From positions 1,488,001 to 1,552,000 of the forward strand of contig WUJK01000007.1 in NCBI GenBank assembly GCA_011317545.1: a stretch of 64,000 nt of DNA, in the 5' to 3' direction. Origin of the DNA: Coniella vitis (lineage: Eukaryota; Ascomycota; Sordariomycetes; Diaporthales; Schizoparmaceae). The position numbers were made by a program, and so were the translations under genes. The notes under the pieces were generated by a model. It was not told the origin of the DNA. It searched no databases and saw nothing but the letters and a program-made list of their open reading frames with translations. Positions 22,427 to 32,404 of this stretch are shown piece after piece. Position 1 is the stretch's first letter. Each line of letters begins with the position of its first letter.

Positions 22427-22994
22427 GGTGGGGCGTGGGTGAGGCGAATAGCTCAAGTCACTTGCTCACTTGGGGCTTGCACGCGTGTAGATGAGGCAGA
22501 AAAGGTGTGATGAAGCCGAGCATATGTTGGCTCCCTTGATGAGTTTTAAGACCTTCATCCCGCGCGTGATGAGCGGGTAAGCAACTGAGACGAGGAGCAG
22601 GCAGAACAGTGAGACGCAAGCCGCAGCCGATTGAGTCAACCACCGGGCTCAATTGAACCGGCCGAAATCCGGCGAGCCCCAAGCGGAAAAGTCAGCATCA
22701 CTTCTACTGAGCATGAGCTGTACCACTCATCCTTTGTCCCCTCTTCTTCTTCTTCTTCGGGCCTAGTCACCACGGCGAGCTCTTTTAGGCTGCCCGCTTT
22801 TTGCGTCCCATATGCGCGGTCCAGGTGTTTTGCTCTCATCACCATTTCAGAGCGTGTTGGATTCCGATGACTTTCCAGATCTCTTTCTGCAATGAGATGG
22901 AGAGTTGGGATGATGTCAAAATTGTAAATTCGTTATAATCATTACCGGCCAAGCCTGCCTGTGGTCTTGCATATTTCGTCTTCCCATGGCACAC
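22427..22994. other. Intergenic region
   Basis: Promoter of the dienelactone hydrolase gene and 3' UTR of the GH43 gene. A TTC trinucleotide run lies at 22744-22758. No gene is seen. Confidence 0.5.
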
Positions 22995-25289
22995 TCAGCT
23001 TCGTATTTGTCCCTGGGGCATATACTTCCAATCTGAGAAATACGCCGGCGTCGTGCCATTGCCCCCATTGCCTGTGGCGTAGATGCCAACAAACGTACCT
23101 AGAACGATGGTCAACCCCGATGCCGTCAAAAGATGGAGCAGAGCAGGAGAATGAAGGAGGAGGAGGAGGGACAAGAGACAGAAAGACAACGCTTGGCTCA
23201 CCAGTAAACCCATAACTCAACGCATGATTCCCCACAGACACGACCGTGTGCATCTCATCTTGCACCCCAATCGAGAACCCAAAGTGCGTCTCATTGACAG
23301 CCTGCAACTCAAACGTCAGTGGCTGTCCTGCCCACGCACCAGGCACCGGAGCAATAACCGGCGCCGGCACCGCCACGGACGAGACTCCCCTGTACCGAAT
23401 CTGCAGAATCAGGTCTTTGCCATCCGTCGCCGTCGTTGTCGTCGTGGCAATACTCGTCTTGTTGGTTGCAATTGCAGTCGTGCTCTCATTAGCAGGCAAC
23501 ACCACAACCCCCAGGTCCAGATGATGATTCTGTGTCAGAAACGCAGTGACACCAGCTTCTTCACCTTCTTCGGTCGGCGCGTAATCGACGAGCGTGACGC
23601 GGTAGGTAAACAGCGTGTCTTGCTGTCTGCGTCCTATAAATGTCTGTCCTCCTGGTGCAGAGCTGCCGTCGAGCCCTGTGAGATTGAGGCGGGAGGGTAG
23701 TAGACGGAGGGTGTTTGCATGCGTGATACTACCACCGTTCCTATCATCATCATCGTCGGCAGGGGAGATGGCAAACGAAGAAGCGTTCGGAAACCGCCAG
23801 TATGTAAAATGCGGCGGCATCGCCGAGCCAGGTGGGAAAGCAAAGTCATCGCCTTGGTTGATCCACGGCCCTGCACCGGGGATGTCCTCGTCCACGGGCC
23901 GAAGGGGCCAGACGTTTTCTTGGCCGGTAATGGGCGTCCAAACGGGGAAATTGCCCACTTGCTCGGTGTTGGCATCGACGTTCCACGACACAGCTGTCAG
24001 GACCGTCTCGCGGCCCATGGGGTAGGATGCAAAATCGGGGCCCGACCGCGTCGAAAGCGCAACACCCCACCAGTTCCCGCTAGCATCCTGGAACAAGTCT
24101 GCGTGGCCAACGGTCTGGAAGTAATTTGTCGTGTTGGCGGCGGTCAGCTCCGGGTTCGCCGGATCGGAATCATACGGGCCCAGGAGGGTGCGCGAACGGG
24201 CCATTGCCACCGTGTGGCCCAGTCCTGTGCCTCCTTCGGCGTCGAGGATATAGTACCATCCGCCGCCGCCGCCGTTGTCCCCAGTCCCAGTGGTAGTGTT
24301 GTTGCCATTGTTGTTGTTGTTGTTGTTGTTGTTGACGAGAGCATGGTAATAGAGATGCGGGCCCTCGGGCGCAACTGCACCAGTGCCGTTCCACAGAATA
24401 TGCCAGTCTGCTAGCAGTTCGCCCGTGCTGAGACTGATGGGCGCGAGTTCCAGAGCAGGGTAGACTTTGTAGTAATGCGAGCCGATAATGTAGGCCTGGC
24501 CGTCTGTGTCCCAAAAGGGCGATGTATCGTAGCCAAAGAAGGGAAAGTGGGTTGCAATGCTCCATGAGGATGCGTCGTAGGGATTTGTCGAGTTGAAGAT
24601 GATCTGCGGATCTTAATTAGCATGTGGTATTCAAAAGGGGTTTTCACTGTCTTGTCATCTACGATACTCCGTTGCGATGAAGTTTGTATGCATCAAGTGC
24701 TCAGCACATCCGTTACTCACATTATCCCATCTAGACGAATCATTCACCGGCCTTGAGTCGTCGAAGACCAGCGTCGTCACCACCCAAAACGTGCCGTTAT
24801 TGTATCGAATACTGGGAGCCCAAATCCCACTGGAAATATATAGACCACCAGCATCAACATCCAAAACCCCACTCTACTCTCTTGAAAGCCCCTCCATCCC
24901 CCTTACTCACCTAGTTGAGCTATTCGTATCAGCCAGTGTAGGAAGCTGTTCCTCCCGATTCAAAACATTTCCTACATAATCGCAGACGCGAATGAGCTCC
25001 CTTGCTGAGTCTTAACGCACGCACGCAGTCTTGAGACGGACTTGCCTATAAGCTTCCAATTCTGCAAATCCTTGCTTGCATGGATCGGAATCCCAGGAAA
25101 GGCATTGAAGCTTGAAGAAGCACAAAAGAAGGTACCGTTCCACTCCGGGACGAATATGCAGCTGGGATCTGGGTGGAAGCCTGGCAGTATTGGGTTCAAG
25201 GACGTCGAATTTGTCGCCTCTGCGTGCATTTGTGCGAGCGAGGCAACAAAGAGTAGCCATCGCCAGATGAATGCCACTTGCAAAGCCAT
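22995..25289 (-). CDS. Secreted glycoside hydrolase family 43 protein (xylosidase/arabinosidase type)
   Basis: Five exons, complement(22995..23098, 23202..24603, 24721..24829, 24911..24971, 25046..25289), give 639 residues. The first intron uses a GC donor (AG|GCAAGT), the others GT. A signal peptide (MALQVAFIWRWLLFVASLAQMHA) precedes the five-bladed beta-propeller. The base Asp41 lies in GFHPDPSC, the region ADTNSS...GIWAPSIRYNNGTFW is typical of GH43, and the acid Glu lies in PEGPHLYY. The C-terminal beta-sandwich (FGFSIGVQDEMH...GTFVGIYATGNG...YFSDWKYMP) matches the domain found after many fungal GH43 catalytic domains. These enzymes release xylose or arabinose from plant hemicellulose. 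An Asn/Gly/Thr-rich insert of roughly 28 residues (N9 run, from GTT repeats at 24308-24334) interrupts the catalytic domain after the acid Glu. The Zn2Cys6 gene directly upstream on the same strand could be its regulator. Confidence 0.9.
24308..24334. repeat. GTT trinucleotide repeat coding for polyasparagine
   Basis: An almost pure (gtt)n run on the plus strand, read as a row of AAC codons on the minus strand inside the GH43 catalytic domain. Confidence 0.85.
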
Positions 25290-25979
25290 AGCAGCGCGTT
25301 TGAGTACCCTCGACCTGAAGAATGAGCGGACATGTCGTTACAATCTCGAGAAATACGCATATATAATAAAAAGAGAAAGTGTGTTGCTTTGCTCTTAGAT
25401 GTTGACAATGGTGCCGCTTTCCCCGCATCAGATTATCGCCATCGAGTCGATCCGGTTAAATAGCCTTCTACCATGTTCCTGCAGGTGACTCTCTGCACTG
25501 TTGCATCACTAGAATGTCTTCTGTCGGGACGAATTCTGCCGAATATTCGAGGGAAACAGGCTCGAGTAAAAAGAACTATCGCGTACCGCATCACAGTATG
25601 GAAAGAAAACGAGACTAGAAGTGCCAGTTCAAGTTCAGTTCTTTGCGACCTGTTGAGCAATCTCGCTCAACTCTCAGATGTATGATAAAAAGCTTGGTGG
25701 AAGGCAGAGCAGACGGATTCAAGACTGCCGCATGAGCAGATATTGTAAAGATTCATTTCTGACGAGGGTAGATTAGACAAAGTACCCGGCAACCCATGAG
25801 ATGCAAAATGTGCTAAGGCTTCGACGGTAGGCAAAGACGGGATAGGAAGAGGGGATAAAAGATCAAGAGATTGAGGGCAGGGCTGCGGAAACAGACAGGA
25901 TTTGAATATCATAGATTCATGGGGTGAAGAGAAGAACAAAACAACAATGTACATCAGGAATGGATGTAATGATGCGCAA
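25290..25979. other. Intergenic region, GH43 promoter
   Basis: Carries the promoter of the GH43 gene and the 3' UTR of the Zn2Cys6 gene. Nothing else is recognised. Confidence 0.5.
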
Positions 25980-28900
25980 TCAATTAGCACCCGTACTCTC
26001 CATATCCTTGGCCCAATTAAACCAATAATTGTCGCTCAAGTTGTCAATGTCCATCTGCACATCCAAGTCCGCAAATGCATCGCCTTCCGCGTCTGCATGA
26101 GCCCACAACAACGAGCCAGTTCCCGGCCACTGGGTTGCGCTGTGGAAGTCTGAACAGGTCAAGTCGGTTTCGGTCGCGGCGCCAGGTGCGAGGCCGTTCT
26201 CAAATTCCATAGGAATGCCACCATTCCGTTGAGATACGGCAATCTGTGGAAATGGACCGTCCCCTTGCGAAACTTGATCAGAAGCATTAGTGCTCAGCAC
26301 ATTGTTCTGCTGCAAGGGCGGTAGATGTTGACTGTACAGCCCGGTCAACTGCGGCTGGGCCTGGGAACCACCTCCTGGCTCAGACGCCAGCGCATGACCA
26401 ACCAGGCTTTCATTGAAACCTGCAATATGTTGCTGGTGGGCGCCGGGAGCTTCTGTTCCACCACCAAAAAGCCCCCACCAGTAAGTGCGAAACTCATTTG
26501 GAGAGTAGAACGGACATTGGCTCTCGGGAGTGGGAATATCATCATCACCACGCTCCAATTGCTGTAAGCTGGTTACATCTTCTCGCAACCGCTCAATCTC
26601 ACTGGCTCGGTGTTGGCGCGCCTTGGCCATCAGCTTTCGCAGGGGAACCCAACTGCGCAGCTTTTTATCGATGTTGGGCGTCGCGGGTATCAACCACGTG
26701 CTATGCAGTGCAAGCCAGGCCCGCTCCGCGACTGGAGACAATGGACGACGTGCAATCTCAATGAGCATGAATACCACAGCATACCAGTGCGTGTACGTCT
26801 GGTACATCCAACGCCATTGGCGGCTGTTTTGCTCAGCATTGAGAGCATGGTTCCATTCCGCAATCTGGATTGCATGTATCAGCAGCTTATTGCGAATTTC
26901 GTCTGTCTTTTGCTTGCTAATAGCAGAGAATAGGGTAGGAGTGTAGATCATGAGCGTCATTTTGGACACGACAAGGCGTAGGCTGGTCGTGCCGACCCAG
27001 ATGGAAACCACAGGATCCAGCTGTTCGTAGGTATCATAATTTGATCTTAACGTCCCGGCCAGCTCATTCAAGAGCTTGTCTTGTTCTTCGAGGCTTGGAG
27101 CGCCATGTCTCCCACTGTGTGTCATCAAGCGTCTGGTGATGTCGCAGATCTTGAAGACGTCGATAGGGAAAGTCATATCGGTCATCCCATCACGCTCTGG
27201 GGGCGCCTCCTTTGTGTCAGGGCTGATGTCAGCGTCGTTGATATTGCGAGGAAACTTGGTGTCAAAACTATCTGCTGTGATCATGTATTCGGTGCCTTGA
27301 TCCTCGGATGCTCTGACGTCTTTTTTTGATGTTAGAGAGGAAAGGTACCAAGCAGAAGGGGTCGAGTGATGCGTTTAATGACGCAGTATTAGCCCCTCAG
27401 GATATCGAGGATCACAACAAGTATCATGTATAGAGAACTTACCAAGCTGCGAACATGTCAGAACGGGGAGCCACATTTGAAGGTCATGAGCAAGGACAGA
27501 TTATCGAAGGACAGGACATACCACGCAGAGAGTCCACCACACCCGTCTTCGTATTTCCACATCGTAAGGGCTCAAGTGTACAAAGTTGGTCCCGTCTCGT
27601 TGCAAACCAAGAGCCTGCGCCATCCTAATGGCAAGTCCCACCATCATCCACACAAAGCGGGGGCTATCATGGCGACGAGCGAGAGCCAGAAAGACGACAA
27701 AGGCTTGCAAGACCATGAGGTCAGGCACATTGAGGAAGTCTGCTCGAGCAAGAGCATGTTCGAGACCGAGGCGGAATTTGAGGTTGAGTTCACCCTTGCT
27801 TGTACCGAAATTGTTGAGGACCTAGACTCGGTATTGAAATAAGTACTCTTGCACCTTCCATAGAACCAAGAAATCTTACATCGTCTTCCTCCATGGAGGT
27901 CACTGCGGCATAGTAGACTGCAAATAAGAGGGCTTCTTTTGCAGGAGGCAGGGTGGATGCATCTGCTCCCCGCAATCCACGCACCGTTTTCGTCAGGGTG
28001 GGCATGTGAACGGTCTGGGTGAACAGATTGACGTTTTCCGAGTACGTGTTGAGCAGGAAAGGAATCTGCGAGGGCAGAGGGTGGAATTCGCGAGAGTCGA
28101 CACGAGATGGGCCCAGATTATGGCCAAACAGGAAGGCATGGCGTTCCGAGGGCGTACGGTCAATCTCTTGGGTGGATGGAGTAGGCCCAGAAGTTGGATA
28201 GTCGTCTGAGGAGTCCGAATCATCGCCTGCGAGATCCATCTTGAGTCCATGAAGCTGGAATGGGGACGTGGTTGATTGTCAGCGCCTTGGCCTATTGGTA
28301 GAGCTTTCATCCCAGAGAGCAGCAGCTACACACCTCATCCTAACCAGCGAGCGATTAGCAGTTGTTGTGGGTCAAGAACGGGTTATTCTAAAGGAGACAT
28401 GGAGACGAACGTCGACACGAGACCAGAAGCCTGAGCTAATGTAGCGACTTCTGTTTGCATCCTTGAGCACCATGCGACCAAATTGCTTCTGAAACCCAGC
28501 GGTTCCTGTCTTGGAAGGTATACCAGCCTCGTGGCTGTCAGGAGTACCTGTCGCCATGCTATTGGGCGAGTTGCCCGAAGTGATGGGCGCCGAGGCATCG
28601 CTGGCAGCCGACACGGCTGCATTGGCGTGCTCGAGCTGGCTGCTCAGCTCCTTGACGAGGCTTTCGAGGGCGCGTAGACGCTCTATGACATGGGGAGTCT
28701 GTGCAATAGTGGGCTGCGCGGTGGCAGCAGGTGCGCCGTCCGGGGCAGATTGAGCGTCGTCCTGAGTGAGGCGCGCGAGGCGGCGGGCCCAGCGTGGAGG
28801 GCGATCGGAGGAGGGAAAGACGCAGGCGATGTTGCCTCTGCGACAATTGGAGCACGGACTAGCCTTGTCACACCGTACCTTGCGGCGACGACACACAACA

Positions 28901-29025
28901 CAACTGCGCAGCTTGGAGACGGAGGCCGAAGGCGGGGCGGGCGGCGGCGGCGATCTTGTTTTTGGTGGTGATGCAGCCGAGCTCGCGTCTTTCTCGGAGG
29001 CTGCAGCCGCACTGCGACTGGCCAT
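25980..29025 (-). CDS. Zn2Cys6 fungal transcription factor with 4-nt microexon
   Basis: Five exons, complement(25980..27319, 27443..27446, 27522..27821, 27880..28254, 28411..29025), give 877 residues. The binuclear zinc cluster is CVVCRRRKVRCDKASPCSNC...C, with cysteines from residue 42 to 68. A short coiled-coil (VIERLRALESLVKELSSQLE) follows. The middle-homology region (Fungal_trans) includes VWMMVGLAIRMAQALGLQRDG and RRRVWWTLCV, then LDVRASEDQGTEYMI after splicing. A CTTG exon of only four bases is needed to restore that conserved run. Its flanking introns (75 and 123 bp) have GTATGT and GTAAGT donors with CTGAC and CTAAC branch points. The exon 1 donor (GTTCGT) is less certain. It likely regulates genes nearby: GH43 lies downstream on the same strand and a Rossmann-fold gene diverges from the same promoter. 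The target pathway is unknown. Confidence 0.88.
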
Positions 29026-29765
29026 TGCTTCGGTGCAGCGGGTGAGAGAGGAATACTTGGCCTGTCACGGTCACGCCTTTGCTGAATCGCTCACTGCGCT
29101 TGAGACTCTTATCGCACTGCTCGCAGACTCTCAAAGGCGCTCAATAATCCAAAAAATTAAATGCAATTGTCGACATTGGGAGGCTCGCTTGGAACGGCAA
29201 TCGCCAATTCATTGTCCGGGGACGGGCTGGTGCCTGAACGCCTACATAGTAAGCTGCCTGCATCATGGGACCCTGGAGACCCTACTACAAGCAGTACTTT
29301 CAGGGCCTCTGCACTGCAGCACATGAACGCTGTCAGACCAAGCAGCTTATCAGCCAGTCCGAAACCAGGCCGAGCTTATCGCGCATCAAGCTGCTGCGGA
29401 GCATACATAATAATACTAGTACTGGCTGGCTGCTTTTAGCGCTGACTGATATTGGTCAGCCTCGCTCTCTTTTCGGCACCCCATCGCCAACCGCGCCGCC
29501 ATGGCCTCGCAGCCTCACATGAGGCTCGCCTCGAGATGCATCTTCTTTAGACGAGACTCTTTGACTATATAACAAGCCATCCTCTGTCCAGAATGTATGG
29601 TACTTAAAAGCGTCATCATCATCATCTTCTTCACCACCAACAACCAGCTGAACCAAGAAGATCATTACTTGAATAATACGCCAATCTTGACCAGCTGCAA
29701 CATCAGCCACCCAACCCTGTGTACCTCAAAAATAGTCCCACACCCCCACGTTCACACATCAAAAA
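29026..29765. other. Shared divergent promoter of Zn2Cys6 and Rossmann-fold genes
   Basis: A 740-bp region between two divergent start codons. Pyrimidine/purine-rich patches and a CATCATCATC run (29616-29629) lie near the plus-strand start. No coding signal is seen. Confidence 0.55.
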
Positions 29766-30497
29766 ATGGCCACTCCAGTAACGTTTGCATTCATGGGCGC
29801 AAGCACCGGCGTCGGCCTCTCGGCTCTCAAGCACTCGCTCGCTGCGGGCTTCAACTGTGTCGCTCTGTGCCGCGACCCTTCCAAGCTCACCGCCATCCTG
29901 CCCCTCGAGAGCAATCCCAACCTGCGCGTGCTCGAGGGCAACGCACACGACATTGACGCCGTGTCGCGCCTCATCCAAAAGCCAGATGGCAGTCTCGTCG
30001 ACAAGATCATCTCCACCATTGGCACGCGGCCCAGCTTGCACGCCAAGGGCGGGTTTGGAGACCACAAGGTCTGCCAAAAGGGCATGTCCACCCTGCTGGC
30101 CGCCATCGACCAGCTGCGCAAAGTGGGCGCCGCAGGTCGTCCGTATATTGTCGCCTGTGGCACCACGGGCATCTCCAAGTTTGGCCGTGACGTCCCGCTG
30201 CTCATGGTGCCCCTCTACCACTGGGGGCTCAAGATCCCGCACGCCGACAAGGTTATCATGGAGGAGCGGCTTGTGGCAAGCGGCGAGGAGTTTACCATCG
30301 TCCACTGCAGTCTTCTGACGAACGGCGAATCTAACACCAACATTCGCGTCGGCATCGAAGACCCCCAGGAGGGCACTGAGTCCAAGGCAATTGGCTACAC
30401 TATTTCGCGCGAGGATGCGGGCAAGTGGTTTGCGGATAACTTGTTGGTCAAAAAGGAGCCGCGGTATATTAACAAGATTGCCAAAATCACGTACTAG
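29766..30497 (+). CDS. NAD(P)-binding Rossmann-fold protein (SDR-atypical/NmrA-like)
   Basis: A single exon of 243 residues. The N-terminus MATPVTFAFMGASTGVGLSALKHSLAAGFNCVALCRDPSKL is a beta-alpha-beta nucleotide-binding motif of atypical short-chain dehydrogenases (G-A-S-T-G-V-G). The body carries DKIISTIGTRPS, YIVACGTTGISKFGRDVP and EEFTIVHCSLLTNGES, and the end SREDAGKWFADNLL resembles NAD(P)-binding domain proteins related to NmrA and flavin reductase. The classical YxxxK catalytic pair is not obvious, so it may sense or bind dinucleotides rather than catalyse. It is divergent from the Zn2Cys6 regulator, which suggests joint regulation. The start has an A-rich context (aaaaaATGG). Confidence 0.82.
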   Translation: MATPVTFAFMGASTGVGLSALKHSLAAGFNCVALCRDPSKLTAILPLESNPNLRVLEGNAHDIDAVSRLIQKPDGSLVDKIISTIGTRPSLHAKGGFGDHKVCQKGMSTLLAAIDQLRKVGAAGRPYIVACGTTGISKFGRDVPLLMVPLYHWGLKIPHADKVIMEERLVASGEEFTIVHCSLLTNGESNTNIRVGIEDPQEGTESKAIGYTISREDAGKWFADNLLVKKEPRYINKIAKITY

Positions 30498-30691
30498 ATG
30501 ATGCGCTCTGTCTTGTATATCTTCTTTTCGACGGATTATCCTTCACAAAGATATCCGTTTTGTCTTTTTAGGCGGCGCATACGGAGCACATTGTTACTGG
30601 GCTTGGTTAGATTTGGTTCTTCACTGTCATGTTTAGCACTTTATTCTTTTCTAATATACTAAAGCAATTGGTAAACCATCCACTTGATTAA

Positions 30692-31900
30692 TCATCCGCT
30701 GGCCACATCCTCCAGTACACGTCCAAACGGAGTAGCCAATGTTACGTCAATTCCCTGGAATCTAGGCAAACCCGCCCCTTCTGGGTGCTCGGTGCCACCA
30801 GTGACTACCCCAATGACGGCTCCTAAACTGATGAAGATGGCAGAACCTGAATCTCCTCCAGCAGGAGATGGGATATGTTTGTTGGGCGAAACTACAACCA
30901 TCTCTCTAGTGGTCTGGTCAGGCAAAAGCACATAGCGCCGAATGACAGCTTCTATGCCACTCTTGCGTCCAAATGTCAGCCCACTTTTGCCACCTTGTTT
31001 TGCAACCAAGTCGACACGAAGGTCCATCTCGGGGTCTGAATATTCCAGACGAATAGAGCTGATTCCATCCTTCGGGAAGAAGAATGATGCGTTCCTCCCG
31101 TGCCCACGTACACGCGATTTGTACTGTGATCGCGTTCTTCGTTGGTGAGCCGTATTGGTTCCCAGCCTGAGGTACGGATGGTTCGAAGCCACCTCCAGCT
31201 TTGGATGAAAGGCAAGGTAACTGATTCGTCGCGTTGTTACCTCTTTCATCTCGTCAACATGCCCATAAATCCTCCGGACGTAAGCAACGGTGCGCTCTCC
31301 TTCTTCCAGCTTGGCGACCGACCTCTTGGTCGTTGAGGCGGCTATTCTGGTACGCCTCGTCATATTGGCAGCACTCGATCCTTTTTTTTCTGCGTTTCCT
31401 TGCAGATTAGCGGGGGACACTTTGTCTCTTTCCTGGTGGTTTTTTCGATGCGCTCAAGACAATTCTCGTGAGCCCTAGTGCCAGAATGCCACATTCCCAC
31501 GAGAGAGCATCATTTTCAGCCCCAACAAGAACTGTGGGAAACTTGAGAGGGCGGTCGTCCTTCAGCCCGATCCGGACAGGAAAGAAAAAACTCCAGGGAC
31601 ACTCTTTGAGGACTTGTGTGAGTGCATGATTAACATTCTCATCCCATTTAGCCTGTAAGACCAGCACCAACGATCGCCTGTGGTGTGCACGTCGACGGAG
31701 TGTGTGATGGGTGTTTGCAGGAGAGGCGTGAGAGAAAGAAGCAGGACTGGGAATAAAAAGAAGGGAAGCCATGTTGTGATATTGACTGAAGGATGATGCT
31801 GTTGTTCACCGGCTTGTGTGTCAGGATACGTATTTGCTTTACTACTGCACGCTCGCGGGGGTGGTTTGGAAGGTGGAGGGCTGGTGGCAGTCTCCATCAC
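30692..31900 (-). pseudogene. Decayed serine-protease-like (GDSGS) fungal protein
   Basis: Pieces of one protein are spread over three frames. From upstream to downstream they are: a Pro-rich N-terminus with ANTYPDTQAGEQQ; LQAKWDENVNHALTQVL...FPTVLVGAENDALSWE in a second frame (31407-31772); KLEEGERTVAYVRRIYGHVDEM then LRLGTN in a third; WEPIRLTNEERDHSTNRVYVG in another (near 31100-31170); and back to AKQGGKSGLTFGRKSGIEAVIRRY. The final stretch SPAGGDSGSAIF and GVVTGGTEHP...IDVTLATP has the serine-nucleophile motif of trypsin-fold proteins. This order matches a lineage-specific fungal family I recall, in which these pieces are continuous. No consensus splice sites explain the frame changes near 31.1-31.2 kb, so I read it as a disrupted copy. 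Sequencing errors are the alternative. It converges on the Rossmann-fold gene. Confidence 0.55.
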
Positions 31901-32370
31901 TTGCCTATGGCGTCGGAGCTCTTGCTGTGATGATCGTTCCTGCCTTCTTTGGTCGAGAATAGGATGGCATGGGGGATCGGGACTTGGGGTTCCCCAGCAC
32001 CGAGCAAGTGGGAGAGGAGGCCAGGCACGTGCCTTCCCTCTGCAGCATCTACAGATGTCATCAATCGACTTCCTTAAACCCTCTGCACAACTTGCAGATC
32101 TTGGAAATAGGCGCCTTTCCCCGCGAGCCTTCTACATACGTACGTAAGTACGTAATTACAATGATGAACATGCATAATACAGCAGTAGGAGGAAGCTCAG
32201 GGTTCACAAGCACAATTGTATCAGAAGAACAACAAACCCCCATACCCGATTCTTTCGGCGCGTTAGGCATCGAACACAACCAACCACCATTAATTCCACA
32301 ATCCAAGTACCAAAGATTGCCCGTGCCTCTGCTCCTTCTCCCCCCCTCCCCTTTTCCCTGTCTCCTTAGG

Positions 32371-32402
<32 letters not shown>
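32371..32402. repeat. (CT)n microsatellite
   Basis: About 15 uninterrupted CT dinucleotides. Confidence 0.9.
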
Positions 32403-32404
<2 letters not shown>

